A stretch of 64,000 nt of DNA from Variovorax sp. PBL-H6 (GCF_901827155.1 NZ_LR594659.1:4712001-4776000); one strand, 5' to 3'. Positions 30,023 through 40,033 are shown, counted from the stretch's first letter. The notes: a model not told the origin generated them from the letters alone. Numbers and translations are program-made.

Positions 30023-31090
30023 TCAACGCGCGCGCACAAGACTCTGGGCGAACCCATCAAGTGTTTGCGGCGGCACCTCGCCCACCACCGTCAGCCACCA
30101 ATCGCCATCCTTGTTGGTTAGCTTGCGCGTCAACGTGTAGGTCGCGCCCAGTGCGAGCAGGACTTCCCGAGCCTGGCGTGTGGGGTCGTAAGGCTCCACG
30201 AAGAGCGAGACCGTGGCCAAGCCATCGGAGAATATCCACTGCATCGTGTGCCCCTGCTCGCCACCCGTGGCCGCACCCATCGCGCGCCTATAGCAACTGA
30301 CAGGCTTGAACCCGGCGATGGGGGTCCGCAAGGCCCAACCCTCCTTGAGAGGCGTGCTGCGCTCGAGCTCGGATTTTTCTATCTTGTAGCCTGCGGTGCT
30401 GGCCATCATGTGCGCCAATGCCTGCGCTTTGACCGGTGCGTCGAGCTGTAGTTCGGAGAAAGCAGACTGTTCGATCACTCGGTTCTCACCATCGAGGGTC
30501 TGCAACTTCACGACCAGGCCCGAGCGCCGCTCGCTCCAGATGCGATAGCCGAAACGCAGGCCATCGCGCGGTTCCAGCTGCACAACATCGGTATCGAAGC
30601 CCGCGACACGATCCTTGCCCACCACGCGCGCACCATAGTAGTTGCCGAGCGCGGAGTCGGGCGCACCGAGGAGATTCGGGAAGAGTTCCAGGTTCTCGCG
30701 CTTCTCGCTCTTGACGATTTTTGTCTCGGGCAGGAAGGTCATCACGTGGTCGTTGCGCCTGAAGGTGGAGCGCGGGGGACCTGACAGCACCTCGACGCGC
30801 TCGAACTGGAAGTCGCCTTCGCAGACGTGCCAGATGCGAGCACTCGACAAATTTCCGCCAGCGGCCGAAACGACGAAGGTCCCCGCATAGGAGCGCTGGC
30901 GAGATGCCGTATGCATGCGCTGCAGCCATTCGACCACGCTCAGGGCCGGCGTCTCGCTGCCCGCCGCACTGATCGTTCCTTTCGCCGAGGGCGAGGGCAC
31001 CTTGCTCTGGGCTGCGGCGAACGGCGCTACGCACAGCACCGCAACCAGGACCACCGCGCCTCGCGCGGACATCGGCATCGGAACAGTCAT
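30023..31090 (-). CDS. rseB: RseB/MucB-type sigma-E regulatory protein
   Basis: Periplasmic protein of 355 residues that protects the anti-sigma factor RseA and senses envelope stress. It has a signal peptide (about 8-27, ending FAAA), a MucB/RseB N-domain (VVEWLQRMHTASRQRSYAGTFVV) and the C-terminal domain ending with TLDGFAQSL. The start is uncertain: ATG 31090 fits the signal peptide; an upstream start at 31132 would overlap rseA. It sits between rseA and mucD. Confidence 0.93.
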   Translation of the reverse strand: MTVPMPMSARGAVVLVAVLCVAPFAAAQSKVPSPSAKGTISAAGSETPALSVVEWLQRMHTASRQRSYAGTFVVSAAGGNLSSARIWHVCEGDFQFERVEVLSGPPRSTFRRNDHVMTFLPETKIVKSEKRENLELFPNLLGAPDSALGNYYGARVVGKDRVAGFDTDVVQLEPRDGLRFGYRIWSERRSGLVVKLQTLDGENRVIEQSAFSELQLDAPVKAQALAHMMASTAGYKIEKSELERSTPLKEGWALRTPIAGFKPVSCYRRAMGAATGGEQGHTMQWIFSDGLATVSLFVEPYDPTRQAREVLLALGATYTLTRKLTNKDGDWWLTVVGEVPPQTLDGFAQSLVRAR

Positions 31091-31115
31091 TACAGCAGTT
31101 GCAGACACACGATCA

Positions 31116-31760
31116 TCAACGTGACGGCCCATCAAAGGTCGCATTGCGCAGGAAACCCGAGGGCATCTGAGAAGCGCCGCCCACTTGTCGGTGCGCTTCA
31201 AGTAACTGGTCCAGGCGCGGATCGCGCAGCATCACTTGCGGATGGCCATTTCCCACCACGACCCGCATCGGCGTCAGCACGGATGCGCCCAGCGGCGCGG
31301 ACCCATTGGCGGCTAGCACCGAAGCCTGCTGCTGTTGCAGTTGCTGCTGGGCCAATTGTGCCGCTGGCTGAGGACCGGCGCCGCCGATCCAGTTCCAGCT
31401 GATGGCGGCCGCAGCTGCGAGCGATGCCGCACCGGCCACGAGTTTCCATCGGAACACCGGTTCGTTGGCCGCTTCAGCGCGACGCAGCACGGGCATTGTC
31501 GCGAGATCCGGCGGAAGCACCGGAATGGACGGCTCCGCTGCAAGGCGTTGCTGGAGTCGAGAGAGGAACTGCGAGCTGTCGCTGCAAGCAGTCTGGGCGC
31601 CGGACCGCAGCACATCCCCCACGACATGGTAGGCATGCCAGGTTGCACGCAAATCGTCCCTGCCGCAAACCTCGTCCATCACGTGGGCAAACTCGTCATC
31701 CCGCAAATGCCCATCGGCGAGTGCGGAAACCTGCTCATTGACAGTCGTTGTGTGCTTCAT
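31116..31760 (-). CDS. rseA: Anti-sigma-E factor RseA/MucA
   Basis: Inner-membrane anti-sigma factor of 214 residues. The N-terminal cytoplasmic sigma-binding domain is about residues 1-75 (VSALADGHLRDDEF at its start), one membrane helix lies at about 105-123, and a Gln/Ala-rich periplasmic part follows. It directly follows rpoE (13-base gap) and precedes rseB. ATG 31760 is chosen over GTG 31769 because AGGTGG gives suitable spacing. Confidence 0.92.
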   Translation of the reverse strand: MKHTTTVNEQVSALADGHLRDDEFAHVMDEVCGRDDLRATWHAYHVVGDVLRSGAQTACSDSSQFLSRLQQRLAAEPSIPVLPPDLATMPVLRRAEAANEPVFRWKLVAGAASLAAAAAISWNWIGGAGPQPAAQLAQQQLQQQQASVLAANGSAPLGASVLTPMRVVVGNGHPQVMLRDPRLDQLLEAHRQVGGASQMPSGFLRNATFDGPSR

Positions 31761-31773
31761 CTTGTCCACCTGC

Positions 31774-32448
31774 TTACCAACGTTTGCCAGACTGGTTGTC
31801 CAGCAACGGCTTGACCCTGGCCGAAATGGCTTCGCGCGCCCGGAAAATCCGCGACCGCACCGTACCGATCGGGCAATTCATGACCTCGGCGATCTCTTCA
31901 TAACTCATGCCTTCGATCTCGCGCAACGTGACCGCCTGCCTCAGCTCTGCGGGCAAGGCCTCCATCGCTGCTTCGACGGCGGCCGCGATTTCATTGGCGG
32001 CCAGCACGGATTCGGGCGTCTCGTCGGTGGTTGGTTCGTTTCCGGACCGGTAAGTTTCATCATCCTCGTCGGAAGAGGAACGCAGCGTGCTCTCGGTGAC
32101 GGTCGGATCGCGCTTCATGTCCACCAGGGCCTTCTTGGCTGTGTTGACAGCGATGCGGTAGAGCCACGTGTAGAACTGCGCCTCGCCCCTGAACTGGTGA
32201 AGGGCGCGATACGCCCGGATGAAGGTCTCCTGCGCAATATCCTCGACCAGGTTCACGTCGCGCACCATGCGGCCGATGAGCCGCTCTATGCGCCGCTGGT
32301 ATTTGAGGACAAGCAATTCGAATGCCTTCTGATCGCCCGCGACGGTGCGCTGGACCAGCTGGAAATCGACCTCTCCTGCTCTCGGTGCGGCGATCGGCAC
32401 ATCAGTCAGACCTGCATCGGGCGGCACGGGCGGCGGAGCTGCGGTCAT
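31774..32448 (-). CDS. rpoE: RNA polymerase sigma-E (RpoE/AlgU) extracytoplasmic-function sigma factor
   Basis: Envelope-stress sigma factor of 224 residues. Region 2 (about 45-110) has the core-binding stretch VEDIAQETFIRAYRAL, and region 4 (about 160-215) has LPAELRQAVTLREIEGMSYEEIAEVMNCPIGTVRSR, the -35 recognition helix-turn-helix. The N-terminus has about 20 extra Pro/Ala residues. ATG 32448 overlaps the stop of the upstream YgfX-like gene (ATGA). Confidence 0.96.
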   Translation of the reverse strand: MTAAPPPVPPDAGLTDVPIAAPRAGEVDFQLVQRTVAGDQKAFELLVLKYQRRIERLIGRMVRDVNLVEDIAQETFIRAYRALHQFRGEAQFYTWLYRIAVNTAKKALVDMKRDPTVTESTLRSSSDEDDETYRSGNEPTTDETPESVLAANEIAAAVEAAMEALPAELRQAVTLREIEGMSYEEIAEVMNCPIGTVRSRIFRAREAISARVKPLLDNQSGKRW

Positions 32449-32930
32449 GAAAGAGGATGTTGCGCGCCAGTGGGCGCGGATCGGGCGTCGCCTTGGGCAC
32501 GGCTCGCCGGAATGGGGCGCGAATATACCGCACGGCGCAAGTTCTGCCAGCGGTCCGGCATGGTGCGTTGCTCCAGCCACATCCACCTGCAGGCGTCCCC
32601 CATCCCGGTCATGCGCACGAGAAGCCACGACTGGCCATCGAGGGCGATCCGGGCGCGGGCCGCTTGCGAGCCCGTCGCGCCCCGGATCGACCAACGCGAG
32701 CCGTCGAAATCCAGTACATCGGACGAAACGCGGTGAAGCGAGCCTTTCCATGCAGCCATGCTCGTTCCGAGGACGCAAAGCGCCAGCAGCCCGGTGCGCC
32801 AGTCCATCTTGCCCGACCGAGCGCATGCCGCCACCGCGCAGCACGCGCCGCTGATCCAAAGGACGAGCAAGAGCCGGCCCGCAATACGCGAACGTCCCAC
32901 CGGGTAGCTCACCGACGGGGCGCCGTGCAT
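32445..32930 (-). CDS. Small membrane protein, possibly YgfX-like, coupled to rpoE
   Basis: A 161-residue basic protein with two predicted membrane helices (about 16-35 and 45-60) followed by a soluble part rich in Trp and Arg (SRWSI, SWLLVRM, WLEQRTMPDRWQNLRRAVYSR). This plan resembles the YgfX/CptA superfamily, but the match is by eye only. Its TGA overlaps the rpoE ATG, so it is translationally coupled to the sigma factor. It starts 13 bases after the fabF stop. Confidence 0.6.
   Translation of the reverse strand: MHGAPSVSYPVGRSRIAGRLLLVLWISGACCAVAACARSGKMDWRTGLLALCVLGTSMAAWKGSLHRVSSDVLDFDGSRWSIRGATGSQAARARIALDGQSWLLVRMTGMGDACRWMWLEQRTMPDRWQNLRRAVYSRPIPASRAQGDARSAPTGAQHPLS
32516..32544 (-). 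promoter_or_regulatory. Candidate sigma-E-type promoter for rpoE inside the YgfX-like gene
   Basis: On the minus strand a perfect GAACTT (32544-32539) is followed after 16 bases by TCGCGC. The -35 matches the sigma-E consensus; the -10 matches only its TC. A sigma-70-like TATATT lies in the same stretch. The site is about 75 bases before rpoE, consistent with autoregulation as in other bacteria. Confidence 0.35.
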
Positions 32931-32943
32931 GGGTACTGGGATT

Positions 32944-34188
32944 TCAAGCGCGCTTGAACACCAGCGTGCCGTTGGTGCCGCCGAACCCGAAGTTGTTCTT
33001 CACGGCGACATCGATCTTGACATCGCGCGCCTCATTGGCGCAGTAGTCGAGGTCGCACTCTGGATCCTGATTGAAGATGTTGATCGTCGGCGGACTCTTC
33101 TGATGATGGATTGCCAGCACGGTGAACACCGACTCGATGCCCCCGGCCCCCCCGAGCAGGTGGCCGGTCATGGACTTGGTCGAATTCACCACCATCCTCC
33201 CGGCATGCTCGCCAAAGGCCTTCTTGATCGCGTTGGTCTCGTTGAGGTCGCCGAGTGGCGTCGAGGTACCGTGTGCGTTGAGATACTGGACCTGGTCGGG
33301 GTTGACGCCGGCGTTGCTCAGCGCCGCCACCATCGAGCGACGCGGCCCATCGACGTCTGGAGCGGTCATGTGGAAGGCGTCGGCGCTCATGCCAAAACCG
33401 GCGACCTCGGCGTAGATCTTGGCTCCGCGGGCTTTGGCTCGCTCATATTCCTCGAGCACCACCACTCCAGCGCCTTCGCCGAGCACGAAGCCGTCACGGT
33501 CGCGATCCCAGGGACGGGAGGCCGTGGCCGGGTCGTCATTGCGCGTCGACAACGCGCGCGCCGCGGCGAACCCACCGATGCCGAGTGGCGAGACCGTGGA
33601 CTCGGCACCGCCAGCAATCATCACATCGGCGTCGCCATACTCGATCATCCGAGCGGAGGTGCCAATCGAATGCAGACCGGTAGTACAGGCCGTAACGATC
33701 GCAATGTTCGGCCCCTTGAATCCGTACTGGATCGACACATGGCCGGAGATCATGTTGATGATCGACGCGGGCACGAAGAAGGGCGACACGCGGCGCGGAC
33801 CGCGATTGGTCAGCTCGGCATGCGTCGCCTCGATCATGGGAAGGCCACCGATGCCCGAGCCGATGTTGCAGCCGATGCGCACGGCGTCTTCGTGGGAAAG
33901 TGCATCGCCGGTCGGTAGACCACTGTCCTGCACCGCTTGCATGGCAGCGGCCAAGCCGAGATGGATGAAGCGATCCATATGGCGCGCTTCCTTCTCGGCG
34001 ATGTACTGAGTAATGTCGAAGCCCTTCACCTCGCCTGCGAACTTGCAAGCAAAAGCGCTCGCATCGAAACTGGCAATGGTGTCGATACCCGACTTTCCGG
34101 CGAGCAGATTGGCCCAGGACTCGGAGACGGTATTTCCGACAGGGGCAATGCAACCGAGTCCGGTCACAACGACGCGGCGTTTGGTCAT
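32944..34188 (-). CDS. fabF: 3-oxoacyl-[acyl-carrier-protein] synthase II
   Basis: Elongating condensing enzyme of fatty-acid synthesis, 414 residues. Active Cys168 is in [10 protein letters not shown], and the two His are in [11 protein letters not shown] and [18 protein letters not shown] 34188 gives [12 protein letters not shown], the family start. It follows acpP by 93 bases. Confidence 0.97.
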   Translation of the reverse strand: MTKRRVVVTGLGCIAPVGNTVSESWANLLAGKSGIDTIASFDASAFACKFAGEVKGFDITQYIAEKEARHMDRFIHLGLAAAMQAVQDSGLPTGDALSHEDAVRIGCNIGSGIGGLPMIEATHAELTNRGPRRVSPFFVPASIINMISGHVSIQYGFKGPNIAIVTACTTGLHSIGTSARMIEYGDADVMIAGGAESTVSPLGIGGFAAARALSTRNDDPATASRPWDRDRDGFVLGEGAGVVVLEEYERAKARGAKIYAEVAGFGMSADAFHMTAPDVDGPRRSMVAALSNAGVNPDQVQYLNAHGTSTPLGDLNETNAIKKAFGEHAGRMVVNSTKSMTGHLLGGAGGIESVFTVLAIHHQKSPPTINIFNQDPECDLDYCANEARDVKIDVAVKNNFGFGGTNGTLVFKRA

Positions 34189-34281
34189 GCCGGCAAACCT
34201 TTCTGGAGGCACTGAGACCCTCGGACGGCCTTCACGATCATGGCAGCCGCGGACCGATGCGGGAACCCAGCGTGGCCGATA

Positions 34282-34583
<302 letters not shown>

Positions 34584-34619
34584 ACCTGACCCAGCCGACA
34601 AAGGAATTGCGTCTTGCGT

Positions 34620-35363
34620 TCACATATGCATGCCGCCATTGACATGCAGCTCCTGCCCTGTCACATAAGCGGCCTGAGGCGAAGCCAGGTAGGCGACGGC
34701 ATGGGCGATATCTGCCGGCTTGCCGAGATGGCCAAGCGGGATTTGCGCCAGCAGCGCCTGCTGCTGGGCTTGCGGCAGGTTGGCCGTCATGTCGGTTTCG
34801 ATGAAGCCGGGCGCGACACAGTTGACGGTGATATTGCGGCTGCCAAGCTCGCGTGCCAGCGCGCGCGTCATGCCGGCGACGCCGGCCTTGGCGGCGGCGT
34901 AGTTGGCCTGGCCGGCATTCCCCGACGCCCCGACCACGCTGGTGATGCTGATGATGCGGCCGTACCTCTGCTTCATCATAGGACGGATCGCCGCACGCGA
35001 GAGGCGGAAAACGGCGTTGAGATTGGTGTCGAGCACCGCATTCCAGTCCTCATCCTTCAGGCGCATGGCCAGCATGTCGCGCGTGATCCCGGCGTTGTTG
35101 ACCAGCACGTGAATAGCTCCATAGGCTTTGACGATCTGGTCGATCAACGCCTCGACCGCCGGGCCGTCATTCACGTCGAGCGTCAAGCCGCGTCCGCCAT
35201 GAGCGCCAAGCGCGGCGGTGATCCGGTTGGCGCCCTCCTCGGTAGTGCCGGTGCCGATGACCTGCAGCCCACGATGCGCGAGTTCGAGCGCGATTGCCGC
35301 CCCGATACCGCGCGAGGCGCCAGTGACCAGAGCCACCTGGCCTTCGAATTTGGGAATGCTCAT
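34620..35363 (-). CDS. fabG: 3-oxoacyl-[acyl-carrier-protein] reductase
   Basis: NADPH-dependent short-chain reductase of 247 residues in fatty-acid elongation. Visible are the cofactor motif TGASRGIG (about 14-21), NNAG, the catalytic Ser and YAAAK (Tyr/Lys about 152-156), and the ending TGQELHVNGGMHM. It lies between fabD and acpP. Confidence 0.98.
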   Translation of the reverse strand: MSIPKFEGQVALVTGASRGIGAAIALELAHRGLQVIGTGTTEEGANRITAALGAHGGRGLTLDVNDGPAVEALIDQIVKAYGAIHVLVNNAGITRDMLAMRLKDEDWNAVLDTNLNAVFRLSRAAIRPMMKQRYGRIISITSVVGASGNAGQANYAAAKAGVAGMTRALARELGSRNITVNCVAPGFIETDMTANLPQAQQQALLAQIPLGHLGKPADIAHAVAYLASPQAAYVTGQELHVNGGMHM

Positions 35364-35389
35364 TGGAGAGGGATGTTGAGGCTCGGCGC

Positions 35390-36343
35390 TCAGGCGCCGA
35401 GCAGTTGCTGGGTTTCCGCCCGGGTCGCCGGGTCGTAGACGGAGGCGGCGACGAGTTCAGGCGAAATGCGCTTGGCCATTCCGGCGAGCACCTTGCCAGG
35501 CCCGCACTCGACGATGACCTCCATGCCGCGTGCTTTCAAAGCCAGCACGCTTTCGACCCAGCGCACGGGGCCCGCTGCCTGGCGAACCAGGGCGTCGCGG
35601 ATCCGGTCGGCGTCGGTTTCCACCGCCACGTCGATGTTGTTGAGGATCGGGATCTGCGGTACTGCCAGGCTCACAGATGCCAGCCGTTGGCGCAAGGCTT
35701 CTGCAGCCGGCCGCATCAGGCTGGAATGGAAGGGCGCCGATACCGGCAACGGGAGCGCGCGCTTGGCACCCTGGGCCTTGAGCACCTCGCAGGCCTTGTC
35801 GACCGCGGCCTTGCTGCCGGCGATCACCGTCTGCATCGGGTCGTTGAAGTTCACGGCCTCGACAACTTCGTCGCTGGCGAGCCCGAACGCGGCGGTCACC
35901 TCTGCGCAGCCCGCCTTCACCTTTTCCGCGTCCATGCCGAGGACCGCTGCCATCGCGCCCGCGCCCACCGGCACGGCCTGCTGCATTGCCTCTGCACGAA
36001 AACGCACCAGCGGCACCGCCTGTGCCAGCGTGAGCACGCCGGCAGCGACGAGCGCGGAATACTCGCCAAGCGAATGGCCGGCGACGAACGCCGGCTTGGC
36101 ACCGCCTTCGGCCAGCCAGGCCCGCCAGGCCGCAACGCCCGCCACCAGCATGACTGGCTGGGTATTCGTGGTGAGCCCCAGCGCCTCCTTCGGGCCCTCG
36201 CGGATCAGGCGCGCGACATCCTCGTCCAGCGCGTCAGAGGCTTCACGCAGGGTCTCAAGCACGGCATGGTGATCCCCCCAGGCATCAAGCATGCCGACCG
36301 CCTGCGAGCCCTGGCCCGGGAATACGAAAGCGAAGGATTTCAT
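35390..36343 (-). CDS. fabD: Malonyl-CoA:ACP transacylase
   Basis: Loads malonyl groups onto ACP. The 317-residue protein begins MKSFAFVFPGQGSQAVGM; catalytic Ser91 is in GHSLGEY and the His in PFHSSLM. ATG 36343 is the conserved start. It is followed by fabG after 26 bases and preceded by fabH. Confidence 0.98.
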   Translation of the reverse strand: MKSFAFVFPGQGSQAVGMLDAWGDHHAVLETLREASDALDEDVARLIREGPKEALGLTTNTQPVMLVAGVAAWRAWLAEGGAKPAFVAGHSLGEYSALVAAGVLTLAQAVPLVRFRAEAMQQAVPVGAGAMAAVLGMDAEKVKAGCAEVTAAFGLASDEVVEAVNFNDPMQTVIAGSKAAVDKACEVLKAQGAKRALPLPVSAPFHSSLMRPAAEALRQRLASVSLAVPQIPILNNIDVAVETDADRIRDALVRQAAGPVRWVESVLALKARGMEVIVECGPGKVLAGMAKRISPELVAASVYDPATRAETQQLLGA

Positions 36344-36392
36344 TGTGGTCTCCGTTGCACGCCCCGCCGTCCGACCAGGGCGGCGCATCGCA

Positions 36393-37370
36393 CTACATAT
36401 TCAATAGCACCGCGCCCCAGGTGAAGCCCCCGCCTACGCCTTCGAGCATGACCGTGTCGCCCTTCTTCACCTTGCCCGCACGGACTGCCTCGTCCAATGC
36501 CAGTGGAATGGAGGCCGCAGAGGTGTTGCCATGCTCGTTGACCGTCACGATCAGCTTTTCGAGCGGCAGCTTGAGCTTTCGCGCGGTGCCTTCCATGATG
36601 CGGATGTTGGCCTGATGGGGAATCAGCCAGTCGATCTCCGTGTTGTCCTTGCCGGCCTTCTGCAGGCAGGCGCGCGCGGCCTCCTCCAGCACGCGGACCG
36701 CGAGCTTGAACACGGCCTGACCGTCCATATGAAGCAGCGGGGTGCCGAGCACATTGCCACCCGAGACATGGCCGGGCACGCACAGAATGCCGACGTGCTT
36801 GCCGTCGGCATGCAGATCGCTGGCAAGAATGCCGGGCTCGGTGCTGGCTTCTAGCACCACCGCGCCGGCGCCATCGCCGAACAGCACGCAAGTGGTGCGG
36901 TCGTTGAAATTGAGGATGCGTGAGAACACTTCCGCACCGATGACAAGCGCGCACTTGGCGCTTCCCGTGCGGATCATCGCGTCCGCCACTGTCAAGGCGT
37001 AAACGAAGCCGCTGCACACGGCCTGTACGTCAAATGCAGCGCAGCCGGCGATACCCAGCTTATTCTGAAGAATGGCCGCTGAGGAAGGAAACACCATGTC
37101 GGGCGTCGAAGTCGCGACGATGATCAAGTCGACCTCGGCAGCGCTGCGGCCCGCAGCCTCGAGCGCATGCCTCGCGGCCTGAACTCCCAGATCGCTGCTG
37201 GTCACCTCCGGTGCAGCAAAGTGGCGCGCACGGATGCCGGTCCGCTCGACGATCCACTGATCAGAGGTTTCGATGCCGCGCGCCGCGAGTTCGCGGGCGA
37301 GGTCGTCGTTGGTCACTCGACGGGGCGGCAGGTAGCTGCCGGTGCCGGTGATGCGGGAAAAAAAAGTCAT
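36393..37370 (-). CDS. fabH: 3-oxoacyl-[acyl-carrier-protein] synthase III
   Basis: Initiates fatty-acid synthesis by condensing acetyl-CoA with malonyl-ACP. The 325-residue protein has catalytic Cys119 (VQAVCSGF), His in IPHQANIRI and Asn in EHGNTSAAS. The start ATG 37370 overlaps the plsX stop as TGATG; the TTG just upstream is in frame but would lie inside plsX. Confidence 0.97.
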   Translation of the reverse strand: MTFFSRITGTGSYLPPRRVTNDDLARELAARGIETSDQWIVERTGIRARHFAAPEVTSSDLGVQAARHALEAAGRSAAEVDLIIVATSTPDMVFPSSAAILQNKLGIAGCAAFDVQAVCSGFVYALTVADAMIRTGSAKCALVIGAEVFSRILNFNDRTTCVLFGDGAGAVVLEASTEPGILASDLHADGKHVGILCVPGHVSGGNVLGTPLLHMDGQAVFKLAVRVLEEAARACLQKAGKDNTEIDWLIPHQANIRIMEGTARKLKLPLEKLIVTVNEHGNTSAASIPLALDEAVRAGKVKKGDTVMLEGVGGGFTWGAVLLNM

Positions 37371-38461
37371 CAAACGTGGAGCGCCGCGGTGTCGACCGGC
37401 GTCGCCGGCTCTTGCCGGGCGAGCAATGGCGCGGCGTGGGCGATGCGGGCCCGCACGCGATCGAGCAGGTTGTTGCGAGCGGCATCATAAGCGCGATCGA
37501 GCGCATGACCGAAAGCCACTTCGTCCGCAGAGCCATGGCTCTTGAATACCAGCCCGCGCAGCCCGAGCAGGGCCGCGCCGTTGTACCGGCGATGGTCCAG
37601 GCGACGCTTGAGCGCTTTAAGTACCGGATAGGACACGATTGCAGCAAATTTGCTGAAAATACTGCTCGAATATTCGATTCGAAGAAAGTCAACGATCATC
37701 GACGCGACGCCTTCCGTGGCCTTCAACGTGACGTTCCCAACGAAACCGTCGCAGACGACGATGTCCGTCGTACCTTTGAAAATGTCGTTGCCCTCAACGT
37801 TGCCGTAAAAGTTCAGATCACCGGAGTTCGCAGCTTTTCGGAGCAGCTGGCTCGCTTTTTTGATCGTTTCGCTGCCCTTGATCGCCTCTTCGCCCACATT
37901 GAGCAGGCCGACCGAAGGCGACTCATTCCCGGTAAGCGCGGAGACCAGCGCCGATCCCAGCACGGCAAATTGCAGAAGGTCCCCGGCATCGCAATCCACA
38001 TTGGCGCCCAGATCGAGCACCGTGGTCGCACCACCCTTGCCATTGGGCAGTTGGGGCGCAATGGCTGGGCGATCGATTCCTTCAAGTGTCTTGAGGAGGT
38101 AGCGCGCAATCGCCATCAACGCGCCCGTGTTGCCGGCCGAAACCGCGGCCTGCGCCACGCCATCCTTCACTTGCTGAATCGCGACCCGCATGGACGAGTC
38201 CTTCTTCTTGCGGAGCGCGACTTCGATGGGGTCATCCATGCCAACAACTTCGCTGGCTGGTATGAGCCGGGCGCGCGCGTGCGAAAAGCCAGCTAGCGCA
38301 GCTGGCGCGCCGACCAGAAGCAGGAAGGCCTCGTTGTGGCGCTCGAGAAAAGTCCGACAGGCCGCGAGCGTGACACGCGGCCCATGATCTCCGCCCATGC
38401 AATCGACGGCCAGCGTGATCGCGCGGGGTGGGGACGTTACGGAGTTGGAGGACGTAACCAT
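37370..38461 (-). CDS. plsX: Phosphate acyltransferase PlsX
   Basis: Makes acyl phosphate from acyl-ACP for phospholipid synthesis. The 363-residue protein has the N-terminal motif [10 protein letters not shown] and the conserved [12 protein letters not shown] and DLGANVDC segments. ATG 38461 lies only 8 bases beyond a strong hairpin (38469-38505), which overlaps its ribosome-binding region. It is followed by fabH with a one-base overlap. Confidence 0.97.
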   Translation of the reverse strand: MVTSSNSVTSPPRAITLAVDCMGGDHGPRVTLAACRTFLERHNEAFLLLVGAPAALAGFSHARARLIPASEVVGMDDPIEVALRKKKDSSMRVAIQQVKDGVAQAAVSAGNTGALMAIARYLLKTLEGIDRPAIAPQLPNGKGGATTVLDLGANVDCDAGDLLQFAVLGSALVSALTGNESPSVGLLNVGEEAIKGSETIKKASQLLRKAANSGDLNFYGNVEGNDIFKGTTDIVVCDGFVGNVTLKATEGVASMIVDFLRIEYSSSIFSKFAAIVSYPVLKALKRRLDHRRYNGAALLGLRGLVFKSHGSADEVAFGHALDRAYDAARNNLLDRVRARIAHAAPLLARQEPATPVDTAALHV

Positions 38462-38468
38462 CAAAACA

Positions 38469-38505
38469 AAGGCCCGACGCTACAGCAAAAGTAGCTTCGG
38501 GCCTT
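38469..38505 (-). terminator. Strong hairpin between rpmF and plsX, intrinsic terminator or attenuator
   Basis: AAGGCCCGA pairs with TCGGGCCTT, and the inner GCTAC pairs with GTAGC, with a single mismatch between the stems and a 7-base loop. Read on the minus strand the stem is followed by TGTTTTG. The structure ends 8 bases before the plsX ATG, so it covers the region where the plsX ribosome site should be. Confidence 0.8.
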
Positions 38506-38523
38506 CAGCCTTGAAACCGCAGG

Positions 38524-38706
38524 TCAGGCTTCTGACTTAGTCTTGAGGACCTTGCGGCCACGATAGAAGCCGTTGGGGCTGATGTGGTGGCGCAGATGCG
38601 TCTCGCCGGTCGTCGGCTCGACAGCCAAGCCGGGCGTTCCAAGTGCGTTGTGGGAACGATGCATGCCGCGCTTGGAGGGCGACTTCTTGTTTTGCTGGAC
38701 AGCCAT
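38524..38706 (-). CDS. rpmF: Large-subunit ribosomal protein bL32
   Basis: Basic 60-residue ribosomal protein beginning [20 protein letters not shown], with the family [12 protein letters not shown] tail; it lacks the zinc cysteines, as is usual in Betaproteobacteria. The frame extends upstream to 38793 without homologous sequence, so ATG 38706 is chosen. Order yceD-rpmF-plsX is widely conserved. Confidence 0.97.
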   Translation of the reverse strand: MAVQQNKKSPSKRGMHRSHNALGTPGLAVEPTTGETHLRHHISPNGFYRGRKVLKTKSEA

Positions 38707-38864
38707 GCTGGCTCCTGAATTGTTCGGGTGAGTGGGTGGACACGCGCCCCACTGTCGGTCTGGCGGCCACTGCCGTCCATCCGCAACATGCAAAGGGAAG
38801 CGCGCGCGAAGCCCTCGATTATAGCTTCATCGATGCACGTGATGCCAGTCCTTCAATTTAGAGG

Positions 38865-39413
38865 CTATTTCTGCTTGTCCGACCGCAAGGCGCCGAGCAC
38901 GGCAAAAGGATTCGGGCGAGCCGCGTCTGCGGCGTCGAACTCGGGATCCACGGCGGTTAGCTTCACTGGTTCCGGACAGTGCTCGTGTCGAGGTGTAACA
39001 GGAATTTCCATTAGCAATTCATCCTCGATCAACGCATGCAGATCAAAATCTCGGCTTGCGACGAGCACGTCCTCTTCGGATTCCTCATCTTCAATAGCGG
39101 CTGTACTTTCGTCAGGGACGAATCGAAACCACCGATCAACCTTCAATTCCACGTCCACCGGTGTCAGGCATCGTTGGCAGACCAGCGGCACCGTTGTGAA
39201 AGCGCATAGATGGAGCCAGGGAACAGCGCCTTCCGAATGCCCCTCGCGCTCGATGCCGACAGCGTCCCAGCGCACGCGCGAATCGGCCGTTGGGCCGGCC
39301 AGTTCCGCGGCCAAGCGAGGATAGGTGTGGACGGGCTCTTCGCCCGAAAGCGTCGCGGCCAACTTCGCGAAGCGGTTCACGTCGAGCTTGTCGGGGGTGA
39401 ATTCTCTGCTCAT
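38865..39413 (-). CDS. DUF177/YceD-family protein (23S rRNA accumulation)
   Basis: A 182-residue acidic protein with the DUF177 motif VPLVCQRCLTPV (two Cys) and an ending typical of the group (DAARPNPFAVLGALR). YceD in E. coli is linked to 23S rRNA synthesis or processing. ATG 39413 gives MSREFTPDKLD; ATG 39419 in the same frame is also possible. It is divergent from maf with only about 35 bases between start codons. Confidence 0.87.
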   Translation of the reverse strand: MSREFTPDKLDVNRFAKLAATLSGEEPVHTYPRLAAELAGPTADSRVRWDAVGIEREGHSEGAVPWLHLCAFTTVPLVCQRCLTPVDVELKVDRWFRFVPDESTAAIEDEESEEDVLVASRDFDLHALIEDELLMEIPVTPRHEHCPEPVKLTAVDPEFDAADAARPNPFAVLGALRSDKQK

Positions 39414-39451
39414 CGTCATCAGTCTAAACCGCTCACGCACAATCATGGGTC

Positions 39452-40033
39452 ATGCACCCCACCGTGATTCTTGCCTCGACCTCGCGATATCGCCGCGAGT
39501 TGCTCGCCCGCTTGCTCCTACCCTTCGAGGTCCATCCCCCTGCGGTTGACGAAACACCGCTGCCTGACGAGCAGCCAAGAGCTCTCGCCGAGCGGCTGGC
39601 CTTTGAAAAGGCCATGGCGGTCGCGCGCCGCTTTCCGGAGGCAGTGGTGATCGGCTCCGATCAGGTAGCCGATCTGGCGGGCGAGCCGCTGGGCAAGCCA
39701 GGCGACCACGCCCGCGCGACCGAGCAGCTGCGCCGCATGCGCGGTCAGACCCTGCTTTTCCAGACCGCCGTCGCCGTGGTCTGCCAATCCACCGGCTTCA
39801 GCCAGCGCGAGCTCGTCCCCGTGCGGGTCGTATTCCGTAATTTCAGCGACGCGGCGATCGAGCGCTATTTGCAGGCAGAGCAGCCGTACGACTGCGCAGG
39901 CAGTGCCAAAAGCGAAGGCTTGGGCATCGCGCTTCTGGACGCCATCGACAGCGACGACCCCACGGCGCTGGTCGGCCTGCCTTTGATCCGCACCGCCAAC
40001 ATGCTTCGCGCCGCAGGGATCGATCTGCTGTGA
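39452..40033 (+). CDS. Maf/YceF-family nucleotide pyrophosphatase
   Basis: House-cleaning nucleoside triphosphate pyrophosphatase of 193 residues. Motifs: ILASTSRYRRELLARL at the N-terminus, LAFEKA, VVIGSDQVADL and the C-terminal TALVGLPLIR. The DxAxLVGLPL pattern fits the YceF (m7GTP) type more than YhdE, though I cannot be certain. Its stop overlaps the GTG of the next gene by GTGA. Confidence 0.92.
   Translation: MHPTVILASTSRYRRELLARLLLPFEVHPPAVDETPLPDEQPRALAERLAFEKAMAVARRFPEAVVIGSDQVADLAGEPLGKPGDHARATEQLRRMRGQTLLFQTAVAVVCQSTGFSQRELVPVRVVFRNFSDAAIERYLQAEQPYDCAGSAKSEGLGIALLDAIDSDDPTALVGLPLIRTANMLRAAGIDLL

Noticed and set aside
36403..36414. Match of 12 bases (AATAGCACCGCG) to the core of the interspersed repeat
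   Set aside because: It lies in the fabH C-terminal codons, encoding the conserved GAVLLNM end on the other strand. The match does not extend on either side, so it is coincidental.
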